Source of the DNA: an uncultured Lachnospiraceae bacterium
GTDB lineage: Bacteria; Bacillota; Clostridia; Lachnospirales; Lachnospiraceae
DNA: 14,373 nucleotides
Direction of reading: 5' to 3'
Assembly: GCA_910584115.1 (NCBI GenBank)
Contig: CAJTYN010000058.1
Span: 2,165-16,537 of the forward strand
Shown: one piece after another, positions 1 through 6,565 of the stretch
Layout of the letters: every line of letters begins with the position of its first letter
Numbering within the stretch: the stretch's first letter is position 1
Notes under the pieces: generated by a model
The model's database searches: none
Seen by the model: the letters and a program-made list of their open reading frames with translations, nothing else
Told to the model about the DNA's origin: nothing
Made by a program: the position numbers and the translations under genes

Positions 1-158
1 TGCTCGCCGCTGGGTTTCTGCAGGGCGTTTGCCAGGGCGCCCTCCGTCGGGTCCTGTCCGCCTGATAAAAATGGAGCAAAGACCGCGACCAGCACGACCA
101 GCAGGACTAAGAAGCAAAAAAACAGAAACGACTTATTTTTCTTTATCAGATCCTTCAT
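1..158 (-). CDS. ABC transporter permease, DppC/OppC type (partial, N-terminal 52 codons)
   Basis: The reading frame starts at the ATG at 158 and is still open at the left edge, so only the N-terminus is seen. It begins with a short basic cytoplasmic stretch (MKDLIKKNKS), then a strongly hydrophobic segment at about residues 10-31, then a polar loop with GGQDPTEG. That is the usual start of DppC/OppC/NikC permeases, the second membrane subunit of peptide/nickel-class ABC importers. A GAGGTGA ribosome site overlaps the end of the upstream permease gene, and only 9 bases separate the two genes, so they are co-transcribed and probably translationally coupled. It would pair with the DppB-type permease to form the membrane channel for the lipoprotein encoded upstream. 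The family call rests mainly on gene order and topology, because the conserved EAA loop lies outside the window. Confidence 0.8.
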   Translation of the reverse strand, partial: MKDLIKKNKSFLFFCFLVLLVVLVAVFAPFLSGGQDPTEGALANALQKPSGE

Positions 159-167
159 GGTTTACGA

Positions 168-1106
168 TCACCTCTTCTCTCTCATTCTCGGATCCACAAA
201 GTTATAGGAGATGTCCACCGCCAGATTGATCACCATGTAGATCAGCGCGATCCACAGGACGTACCCCTGGATCAGCGGATAATCGTAGGATGTGATCGCG
301 GCCACCGCCAGGCTCCCCAGGCCCGGGTAGGAGAAGATGACCTCCACCACCGCGGTACCGCCCAGCAGGGAGCCCACGGAGAGGCCCAGCATGGTGATCA
401 GCGGGAGCAGGGAGTTGGGGAAGACATTGAGCCAGAGGATCTTCCACTCTTTCACGCCCCGGGCCCGTGCGCCTGTCACGTAGTCCTGGTTCAGCTCTTC
501 CAAGACCGCCGTGCGCACCTGCCGGGTGTATTTGGCGGACATGGCGAAAGCCAAGGTCACCGCCGGGAGGATCATGCTCTTGAACGTGATGTCCGTCGAG
601 ACGACCTGGAGCCATTTTAATCTTACGCAGAAAAAAGAGATCAGCAGGAGCCCTACCCAGAAATTGGGGACTGAGACGCCCAGAAAAGTAAACCCGCGGA
701 CCAGATGATCGATCCATTTATTCTTGTGTACCGCCGCCAGCATCCCGAAGGGGATCGCGATCACCAGCATCAGGATCATGGAAAAGAGCGCCAGCTTCAT
801 AGTCGGCCACAGCCTGCTCCCCAGAAGATCCAGCACCGTTTTTTTCAGAGAGTAGGACGTGCCGAAGTCCCCTCTGACACAGCTCGTCAGCCAGTCTGCG
901 TATTGTACGAGAAACGGCCGGGTGAGGCCCATCTCCTCCCTGGTCTGCTCCATCACTTCCTCGCTGGGCACTATGCCCCCTGCCGCATACATGGTGCGCA
1001 CCGGATCGCCGGGCGCCATATAGGTCAAAAGAAAGGTCAAAAAACTGATGCCGATCAGCACGATCACGATCTGGCCCAGCCTTTTTCCCAGTTGTTTGAT
1101 AGACAA
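168..1106 (-). CDS. ABC transporter permease, DppB/OppB/NikB type
   Basis: This 312-residue membrane protein is the first permease subunit of a peptide/nickel-class ABC importer. Its length and layout are typical: TM1 at about 12-30 followed by the family-typical APGDP motif (31-35), an external domain to about residue 100, then five more hydrophobic segments (about 103-125, 138-163, 178-192, 232-260, 280-300). The cytoplasmic EAA loop, which contacts the ATPases, is seen at about 203-231 with the GARARGV core. The start is a TTG at 1106, supported by AGGAGG eight bases upstream; there is no competing ATG at the right place. It lies 69 bases after the binding-protein gene and 9 bases before the DppC-type gene, in an operon predicted to be repressed by cobalamin. 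The family cannot tell peptides from metal chelates, so the substrate is not read from this protein. Confidence 0.93.
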   Translation of the reverse strand: MSIKQLGKRLGQIVIVLIGISFLTFLLTYMAPGDPVRTMYAAGGIVPSEEVMEQTREEMGLTRPFLVQYADWLTSCVRGDFGTSYSLKKTVLDLLGSRLWPTMKLALFSMILMLVIAIPFGMLAAVHKNKWIDHLVRGFTFLGVSVPNFWVGLLLISFFCVRLKWLQVVSTDITFKSMILPAVTLAFAMSAKYTRQVRTAVLEELNQDYVTGARARGVKEWKILWLNVFPNSLLPLITMLGLSVGSLLGGTAVVEVIFSYPGLGSLAVAAITSYDYPLIQGYVLWIALIYMVINLAVDISYNFVDPRMREKR

Positions 1107-1132
1107 ATCCTCTTCCTCCTTTCGTCGGGGGA

Positions 1133-1155
1133 CCGGGAAGGCTCACCCCTCCCGG
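1133..1155 (-). other. Intercistronic stem-loop between binding-protein and permease genes
   Basis: On the minus strand CCGGGAGGG and CCTTCCCGG can pair over nine positions (one G-U) around a five-base loop. It is followed by C-rich sequence rather than a U-run, so it is not an intrinsic terminator. Such hairpins after a binding-protein gene often stabilise the 3' end of the upstream message so that the binding protein outnumbers the permeases. That role here is inference. Confidence 0.5.
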
Positions 1156-1175
1156 CCGTCCGGACTTTCATCTGT

Positions 1176-2858
1176 TTATTTCGGCGCGATCTCTGTGGAG
1201 AGCCAGTAATAATCCACAGTGTGGATGTCCGCGCCGGTCACTTTTGACGCGTTGGAGAGGAATGTGCTGTTGTAGTAGCCGTGTACCAGGACCGCGCAGT
1301 CGTCGATCAGGATCTGCTCCATCTGGATGACCAGGTCCGCGCGCTCATCCAAGTCTGTGGAGGCCATGTACTGGTCGTAGAGCTTGTCGTACTCGTCGTT
1401 CTCGTACCAGCAATAGTTGGTCCCCTGGCTGTTCACGTAGAACTCGCTGCCCTTGTCGCCGCCGTACCAGTTCTTCAGGAAGGCGCTGGGCTCGCCGGTG
1501 CCTATGGTGGTCCAGTTGGAGTCGCACAGGTCGTATTCGCCTGCCTGCATCATGTTCCACTCGGTATCGGAGTCTGTGTTGGTCACATTTACGTCAATGC
1601 CGATCTCGGAGAGAGAGATCTGGATGGCCTCCGCGAAATCGCTCAGGCAACGATTTACATATGTGATGTATTGGAGAGTGATCTTCTCGCCGTCCAGCTC
1701 GCGAAAGCCGTCGCCGTCGCTGTCCTTGATCCCGGCGTCGTCTAAAAGCTTCTTCGCTCCCTCCACATCGTACTCGAAATCATTTTTCAGGGACTCGTAG
1801 TCATAGGAAAGGGTGGACGGCAATACCGCCGGTCCGTATGTATACATGCCGCCGACCGTCACATCGCAGAGGGTCTGGCCGTCGATCGCCTTGAAGATAG
1901 CCTGGCGCAGGGCTTCGTTCTTGCCGAGGATGCCGTTGAAGTTCACATAGGCGAAACCGCTGCGCATACCAGGCGTCTTGGATACATAGAAATCGTCGTT
2001 GCCGAAGAGTTCTTCCAGGTCGCTGGCCGTGGTGATGTTCTCGGTCAGGTCGATGTCGCCTGTCTTTAAGGCGCTGGCCTTGGTGCTGTCATCCTCGATG
2101 AAGATCACGGAAACACTGTCGTAGGGGACTTCCCCGTTCCAGTAATGCTCGTTCTTCACCAGCTCTGAACATTTGGTCGTCTCGTCCATGGATTTGATCA
2201 CATAGGGACCTGTTCCGATGACGGATGTGCCGTCCGCGGTGTAATCGTGCTCTGCGTCTGTGGTATCGCCCTCCACGTCGATGATGGCGTAGAACGGGAA
2301 GCACAGGATGGAGGTGACATCCGCATAGGGCTGTTTTGTCACGATGGTCACGGTGTTCGCATCCGCGTCTGCGGTGATCGACTCCGTCTCCAGATATGTT
2401 TCCGGCGTGGAGCTCTTTGCATCAGTCGCGCACACTGTGTAGAGACGGTTCAGACAGTCCGCCACCGCCTGGGCGTTGCAGTCGTTGCCGTTGGAAAACT
2501 GCACCCCGTCGCGGATGTGGAGCGTCCAGGTCTTGTTGTCGTCGGACACCTCGTATTTATCACAGAGGTTGTAGTCCACGGTCAGGTCGTCCTTGAACTT
2601 GAACAGACACTCGACCACCCCATGACGGGTGCCGTCCCAGGCTGCGTTTACATATTCCGCCGGATCATAAGAGGTGGAATACACGTAGCATCCGAAATCC
2701 AGATGCTTGCCGTCCGCGCTCTCTGTCTTCGCGCTTCCGCTGTCTGCCGCATTTTCCCCGGAGTCCCCGCCGGAGCCTCCGCACCCTGTCAGCATGGCGG
2801 CTGTCATCGCCCCGATCAGGCCGAATGCCAGCATTTTCTTTAACAGATCTCTTCTCAT
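1176..2858 (-). CDS. ABC transporter substrate-binding lipoprotein, peptide/nickel family (SBP_bac_5)
   Basis: This 560-residue extracellular lipoprotein captures the ligand for the ABC importer encoded after it. The N-terminus is a lipoprotein signal: MRRDLLKK, a hydrophobic stretch, then LTGC with the lipidated Cys at residue 25, followed by a Gly/Ser/Asp linker. The mature part has hallmarks of family 5 binding proteins: an early YDPAEY segment, TWTLHIRDGVQFSNG, GTGPYVIKS, and a DSDGDGFRELDG loop resembling a calcium-binding EF-hand. I chose the ATG at 2858 because AGGAGG lies nine bases upstream; the ATG at 2876 is possible and would add six residues. The mature protein has about 13 cysteines besides the lipidated one, which is unusual for an exported binding protein. 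The gene sits behind a cobalamin riboswitch and terminator, so cobalt, a corrinoid or another B12-linked ligand is a reasonable guess, but the sequence does not prove it. Confidence 0.93.
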   Translation of the reverse strand: MRRDLLKKMLAFGLIGAMTAAMLTGCGGSGGDSGENAADSGSAKTESADGKHLDFGCYVYSTSYDPAEYVNAAWDGTRHGVVECLFKFKDDLTVDYNLCDKYEVSDDNKTWTLHIRDGVQFSNGNDCNAQAVADCLNRLYTVCATDAKSSTPETYLETESITADADANTVTIVTKQPYADVTSILCFPFYAIIDVEGDTTDAEHDYTADGTSVIGTGPYVIKSMDETTKCSELVKNEHYWNGEVPYDSVSVIFIEDDSTKASALKTGDIDLTENITTASDLEELFGNDDFYVSKTPGMRSGFAYVNFNGILGKNEALRQAIFKAIDGQTLCDVTVGGMYTYGPAVLPSTLSYDYESLKNDFEYDVEGAKKLLDDAGIKDSDGDGFRELDGEKITLQYITYVNRCLSDFAEAIQISLSEIGIDVNVTNTDSDTEWNMMQAGEYDLCDSNWTTIGTGEPSAFLKNWYGGDKGSEFYVNSQGTNYCWYENDEYDKLYDQYMASTDLDERADLVIQMEQILIDDCAVLVHGYYNSTFLSNASKVTGADIHTVDYYWLSTEIAPK

Positions 2859-2915
2859 AACTCTTTTCCTCCTCATGTTTTTTGCCTCTTCCTCCCGCAA
2901 GGACCTCCCGCCACG

Positions 2916-2947
2916 AAAAAAACGCCCGTATCATTACGATACGGACG
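2916..2947 (-). terminator. Intrinsic terminator of the cobalamin riboswitch expression platform
   Basis: On the minus strand CGTCCGTATC and GATACGGGCG form a ten-pair stem (one G-U) around a five-base loop, followed directly by seven Ts. It lies between the riboswitch and the binding-protein gene, with the ribosome site still further downstream, so it controls read-through and does not end a gene. The 5' arm contains TCCGTA, complementary to TACGGA in the transcript of 2988-2993; pairing of those two would disrupt the stem and act as an antiterminator. Confidence 0.9.
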
Positions 2948-3017
2948 TCAAGATCTAAAGACTCAAAAAATAGCCTGCTCCCTATCTTCCGTAAGGATCA
3001 TACTCTCTAAAACGGAT

Positions 3018-3205
3018 CGCAAGCAGGTCTCCTGACTCAAGATCGACACTCTTGGAACACCTTCCCAGGCTTACTTAAACAAAGCCCAGTGGCATGAACG
3101 TCCAAAAGCTCCCTCATACAGTGACGGGATCGTACCGGAATCGCACCGGTTTCCCTATTAATCCTCGCGGAACTTGTGATCGGCTGGTTCCCAAACCAGC
3201 AAATG
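3018..3205 (-). ncRNA. Cobalamin (B12/adenosylcobalamin) riboswitch
   Basis: The minus strand carries the classic conserved pieces of the cobalamin aptamer in the right order. These are CCGGTGCGATTCCGG (3135-3149), CACTGTA (3117-3123), GCCACTG (3087-3093), GGGAAGG (3060-3066) and the B12 box GAGTCAGGAGACCTGC (3023-3038). The closing P1 helix is plausible between GCTGGT at about 3195-3200 and ACCTGC at 3023-3028, with one U-U mismatch. A promoter lies about 20-50 bases upstream and an intrinsic terminator lies about 70 bases downstream, so the predicted mode is transcription termination when cobalamin is bound. The controlled gene is the binding-protein gene of a peptide/nickel-class ABC importer. 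Exact ends are approximate; the identity is secure by motif. Confidence 0.96.
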
Positions 3206-3225
3206 ATATTTATCTTTCACAGAAG

Positions 3226-3254
3226 ATTATAGGACAAGATCGGAAGGTTGTCCA
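3226..3254 (-). promoter_or_regulatory. SigA-type promoter for the riboswitch/ABC importer operon
   Basis: On the minus strand TGGACA (3249-3254) and a perfect TATAAT (3226-3231) are separated by exactly 17 bases. Transcription would start near 3219, just upstream of the riboswitch, which fits a short 5' leader. The match and its position make this the best promoter in the window. Confidence 0.85.
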
Positions 3255-3299
3255 GGACTTTTTTGACTTTTTCCCCATGATCTTATCCCCCCGGGAGGG

Positions 3300-3328
3300 T
3301 TGGGGGCCCAAAATATGTGTGATATGAT
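3300..3328 (+). promoter_or_regulatory. Candidate promoter for the MATE-type gene
   Basis: TTGGGG (3300-3305) and TATGAT (3323-3328) are 17 bases apart and about 40 bases upstream of the start codon. The -35 box is weak. It overlaps a small dyad, TTGGGGGCCCAA (3300-3311), that could bind a regulator, though the dyad is too short to be convincing. Confidence 0.4.
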
Positions 3329-3370
3329 CTGGCGATATCAAGACTGATCAAAAAAGGAGGCATACACAAA

Positions 3371-4210
3371 ATGCAGACAACGATCCGAAGGAAGAGTCAG
3401 GACCTGACGGAAGGGACCATCTGGAAGCAGCTCATAGTGTTCGCCCTGCCTCTTCTGGGATCCAGCCTGATCCAGCAGCTCTACAACACGGTGGATCTTC
3501 TGTTCGTGGGAAATCTCCTGAGCAAGGATCCTTACGCGGCGGTGGGCGCCAGTTCTATGATCATCAGCTGTCTGGTGGGTTTTTTTACCGGCATGTCCGT
3601 GGGCTCCGGCGTGGTGATCTCCCACGCCATCGGCAGCCGCAACAGGAGGCTGACCCAGGATTCCGTACATACCGCCGTGGGCCTGAGCCTGGCCGGCGGC
3701 ATCATCCTGATGATCGTGGGCCTGATCGGGGCGCCCTATTTTCTCACATGGATGCATGTGGATCCGCGGATCCTCACGGAGGCCGTCTCCTATCTGCGGA
3801 TCTATTTCCTGAGCCTGACTTCCGTCCTTGCGTACAATATGGCCTCCGGCATCATCCGCTCTATGGGAAATTCCAGCGTTCCCATGCTCACCCAACTGGC
3901 GGGCGGGATCGCCAACGTGATCGCGGAAGGGATGAAGCTCATCCGGATCACATTCCTCTTCTACTGGCTGTATGATATCCTGGAGATCCTGGCTGATACC
4001 ATCCGCGGGGCGGAGAAGGCCCTGCCGCCTATGCTCATCATCTTGTTCGGGATCTGCATCCTGCGGACGGTGCTCTTGTTTACGATCATGCCCAGATGGC
4101 ATGATATCCGGGGGATCGCGGTCACATATCCGATCACTTGGGGGATGACGGCGGTGGGGATGATGATCTATTACGCCCGTATGGAACATAGGAGTAAAAA
4201 AGATCGGTGA
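3371..4210 (+). CDS. MATE family efflux transporter, internally deleted
   Basis: The protein is clearly from the MATE (DinF/NorM-like) multidrug/metabolite exporter family, which uses ion gradients to expel organic cations. The N-terminal part is typical: LTEGTIWKQL, FALPLLGSSLIQQLYNTVD, then VGNLL at 46-50 and GSGVVISHAIG. The C-terminal part is also typical: FYWLYDILEILADTIRGAE, LPPMLIILFGICILR, and DIRGIAVTYPITW. At 279 residues, however, it is far shorter than the usual 440-460. The sequence jumps at about residue 184-187 (near base 3920-3930) from the end of TM5 to just before TM10, so TM6-TM9 are missing while the frame is kept. The start at 3371 has AGGAGG ten bases upstream. It is transcribed divergently from the riboswitch operon. 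A 12-helix two-lobed transporter cannot form, so this is probably a decayed gene unless the short form has gained another role. Confidence 0.88.
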   Translation: MQTTIRRKSQDLTEGTIWKQLIVFALPLLGSSLIQQLYNTVDLLFVGNLLSKDPYAAVGASSMIISCLVGFFTGMSVGSGVVISHAIGSRNRRLTQDSVHTAVGLSLAGGIILMIVGLIGAPYFLTWMHVDPRILTEAVSYLRIYFLSLTSVLAYNMASGIIRSMGNSSVPMLTQLAGGIANVIAEGMKLIRITFLFYWLYDILEILADTIRGAEKALPPMLIILFGICILRTVLLFTIMPRWHDIRGIAVTYPITWGMTAVGMMIYYARMEHRSKKDR

Positions 4211-4297
4211 CGAGTCCAGCTCTTTTTCGCTCCTCATATTTCAATGTCTGTATACGGCCCCTGCATCTTAAAAAAATATGAAATCTCTCCCATACTA

Positions 4298-4326
4298 TTG
4301 AATATCTCTTGTTTTTTTTGTAAACT
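4298..4326 (+). promoter_or_regulatory. Candidate promoter for the chemotaxis receptor gene
   Basis: TTGAAT (4298-4303) and TAAACT (4321-4326) are separated by 17 bases in an AT-rich tract, about 30 bases before the start codon and just upstream of its GGAG ribosome site. It looks like a housekeeping-type promoter. I see no clear motility sigma (TAAA / CCGATAT-type) promoter. Confidence 0.5.
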
Positions 4327-4356
4327 TAAAAGAAATACATAAAAGGAGCGGACGAT

Positions 4357-6036
4357 ATGAAAAAAGCAATGGATCAGTCCAGACTGATCTCGATCTTGAA
4401 CGGAGTCTCGATCCTGGCATTGGTACTGACAGCCCTCCTCCTGATCATCTATGGCAGCACCACCGACCGGCTCAGCATGGCCAACGAGGAACGGTTTGAC
4501 CTGACCTATAACGCAAACCGTTTCATGAACGGCTCTGCATATCTCACAAATGAGGTGCGCGCTTATGCGTCTACCGGTGACCGGGAACATTATGACAACT
4601 ATTGGAGGGAAGTCAATGAACTAGATAACCGCACCAAAGGCGTGGAAGCCATGCAGAAGATCGGGATCACCGCCGAAGAACAGGACCTGATCGACGAGAT
4701 GTCTTCTCTTTCCGATGAGCTGGTGCCATTGGAGAGCGAAGCCATGGATAATATCCAAGCCGGGAACAGGGATGCGGCGCTGGACTACGTATACGGGAAA
4801 GAATACAGTGCGTCGATCGCAAAGATCGATTCTCTGAAAGAACGATTCCTGGATACTCTGGATGCAAGGGCCCAGACACGGGTCAAGGAACTGACTATCC
4901 GGACGAGGATCATCAAAGCAGCCATATTTATCGCGGTACTCTTTGTCGTGGCCATGCAGATCCTGATCTCGGCTGTCACCAGAAGACGGATCTTGAACCC
5001 CGTGATCTCCGTCCGGGATCAGATGAGCGAGATCTCCCGCGGGAATCTCTCCGCAGAATTTCTGTTGGAAGCTGACAGCTCAGAGATCGGCATGCTGGTG
5101 GACGCGATCCACGAGACAAAGCGGGAATTGAAAAAATATATCAGCGATATCGATGAAAAACTGGCGCAGATGGCCGACGGAAATATGGATCTGTCCATCG
5201 ACAACGACTACCGCGGGGAATTTCTCCCCATCCAAAACGCGATGCGCCAGATCCTGGACGCATTGAACGAAGCTCTCTCCCACATCCATGCAGCGGCCGA
5301 AGAGGTTTCGTCTGAATCCGAGCAAGTGGCATCCGGCGCCCAGGTACTCTCCAAAGGCGCCGTGGACCAGGCGGCGGCAGTCCAGGAGCTGCTCTCCGGC
5401 ATCCAGTCCCTGTCCGAACAGGTGAACGCCACCTCCCGGGATGCAGATGCCGCCCGCAAATGCTCCAGCGGCGCCGCAGAACAGATGGCCGTCTGCAGCC
5501 AGAAGATGGAGGACCTGACGACAGCCATGCAGGATATATCCAGGTCCTCCCAGAAGATCAGCGGGATCATCCAGACCATCGAAGACATCTCTTTCCAGAC
5601 AAATATCCTGGCCCTCAATGCGGCTGTCGAAGCCGCCCGCGCCGGATCCGCCGGAAAAGGGTTCGCAGTGGTGGCCGACGAGGTGCAGAGCCTGGCCAAT
5701 AAGAGTTCCGAAGCCGCCCAGGACATCTCCAGACTGATCAGAGAATCCCTGAGCCTGGTGGAACACGGAACGTCCCTGGCGTCAGATACCACGGAGACTT
5801 TTGCCGCAGGCGTCACAGAGACAGACCGGTCCACCGAACTCGTGGACCATATCGCAGACTCTGCAACACAGCAGGCGGAAGCGCTGTCTCAACTGGCAGA
5901 GGGGATGGATCAGATATCCGGCGTGGTCCAGACCAACGCCGCCACTGCGGAAAGATCCGCGGCTCTGGCAGAGGAACTGCTCAGCCAGGCGGAAAAACTG
6001 AAACTCTCCGTCCAGAGATTCCATCTGCGCGGCTGA
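4357..6036 (+). CDS. Methyl-accepting chemotaxis protein (transmembrane receptor)
   Basis: This 559-residue inner-membrane chemoreceptor senses a ligand outside the cell and controls CheA/CheW inside. TM1 is at about 14-33. An extracellular helical domain of about 150 residues follows (34-184; probably a four-helix-bundle sensor of the 4HB_MCP/CHASE3 kind) and TM2 is at 186-207. A HAMP linker follows with the conserved NPVISVRDQMSEISRGNLS, and a second HAMP-like stretch (about 262-310, DGNMDLSIDNDYRGEF) leads into the long coiled-coil signalling domain. The hairpin tip that contacts CheA/CheW is intact: EDISFQTNILALNAAVEAAR (409-428) followed by AGKGFAVVADEV. The start has GGAG about eight bases upstream. 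There is no C-terminal CheR/CheB pentapeptide; it ends RFHLRG. It appears monocistronic, with no che or flagellar genes nearby. The ligand is unknown. Confidence 0.97.
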   Translation: MKKAMDQSRLISILNGVSILALVLTALLLIIYGSTTDRLSMANEERFDLTYNANRFMNGSAYLTNEVRAYASTGDREHYDNYWREVNELDNRTKGVEAMQKIGITAEEQDLIDEMSSLSDELVPLESEAMDNIQAGNRDAALDYVYGKEYSASIAKIDSLKERFLDTLDARAQTRVKELTIRTRIIKAAIFIAVLFVVAMQILISAVTRRRILNPVISVRDQMSEISRGNLSAEFLLEADSSEIGMLVDAIHETKRELKKYISDIDEKLAQMADGNMDLSIDNDYRGEFLPIQNAMRQILDALNEALSHIHAAAEEVSSESEQVASGAQVLSKGAVDQAAAVQELLSGIQSLSEQVNATSRDADAARKCSSGAAEQMAVCSQKMEDLTTAMQDISRSSQKISGIIQTIEDISFQTNILALNAAVEAARAGSAGKGFAVVADEVQSLANKSSEAAQDISRLIRESLSLVEHGTSLASDTTETFAAGVTETDRSTELVDHIADSATQQAEALSQLAEGMDQISGVVQTNAATAERSAALAEELLSQAEKLKLSVQRFHLRG

Positions 6037-6059
6037 TCGCCCTGTTTCACACTATCCGT

Positions 6060-6551
6060 TCATCCTCTCCCCCGCCGCCCCAACACCGCGGAGAGCGCCT
6101 GCAGCGCCACCGCCAGGCCAATCAGGCAGGCGGCGGCGATCTTCCCCGGCGTGCTGGAGAGCACCTGGGCGGCTCTGCCAGCCCGCGGGACAGACAGGCG
6201 CACTTTCCCGATGAAGTCGTCATAGGGGACGGGCGTCATATCCTCTTCCGGGTTGGCGTCGCCTTTTGTGACAAATTCGCCCATGAACACACGATTTTCC
6301 ACGACTCTGTGGGTGATGATGGCTGTGCGGTCACTGCCGCCATAGTAGGCGATCACGTCTCTTTCGCTCATGTCCTCCGGCGGGACCTCCTGGATGTAGA
6401 GGAGGCTCCCCACGGGGATGGCCGGCTCCATGCTCCCGCTGACCACTGTGTAGATGTGATAGCCAAATACCCGAGGGAGCGTGAGCGGCAAGCAGACCGC
6501 CACGAGGATCACCAATAAAAGAGCGCCCAGTGTGCCGCACAATGCAGCCAC
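6060..6551 (-). CDS. sipW: Signal peptidase I, SipW/ER (S26B) type
   Basis: This membrane-bound signal peptidase probably cleaves the unusual signal peptides of the TasA-like proteins encoded upstream. TM1 covers residues 5-24 of the form starting at the GTG at 6551, followed by the catalytic SGSMEP box (Ser40), THRVV with His81 and TKGDANPEED with Asp98. A His where bacterial Lep enzymes have Lys marks the archaeal/ER/SipW subclass. A second hydrophobic segment at about 138-157 and a basic tail end the protein. The start is uncertain: the GTG at 6551 has no good ribosome site, whereas GGAG at 6577-6580 sits seven bases before an in-frame ATA at 6569 that would add IGRKSP. That ATA overlaps the stop of the preceding gene as ATAG. 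It is the last gene of the fibre operon and is convergent with the chemoreceptor gene, 23 bases away. Confidence 0.92.
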   Translation of the reverse strand: MAALCGTLGALLLVILVAVCLPLTLPRVFGYHIYTVVSGSMEPAIPVGSLLYIQEVPPEDMSERDVIAYYGGSDRTAIITHRVVENRVFMGEFVTKGDANPEEDMTPVPYDDFIGKVRLSVPRAGRAAQVLSSTPGKIAAACLIGLAVALQALSAVLGRRGRG

Positions 6552-6565
6552 TGGGCTTTTCCGCC

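Noticed and set aside
3300..3311. Dyad TTGGGGGCCCAA at the MATE promoter as an operator
   Set aside because: Five pairs around a two-base centre is within chance for this G-rich stretch, and no second copy was seen.
3338..4237. Long minus-strand open frame (299 codons) opposite the MATE gene
   Set aside because: Its product is His/Asp/Gln-rich low-complexity sequence with no domain, and the opposite strand has an unmistakable transporter with a ribosome site. It is an antisense shadow of GC-rich DNA.
4211..4356. Possible terminator or riboswitch between the MATE and chemoreceptor genes
   Set aside because: I found only distant, weak pairing (CATATTT with AAATATG) and no stem plus T-run; no conserved riboswitch motif is present. 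The region supports only a promoter.
5080..5834. Two long minus-strand open frames opposite the chemoreceptor gene
   Set aside because: The plus strand encodes the highly conserved receptor signalling domain; the antisense products have no recognisable motif or start context.
6037..6059. Bidirectional terminator between the convergent chemoreceptor and signal peptidase genes
   Set aside because: The 23-base gap has no inverted repeat followed by a T-run on either strand.
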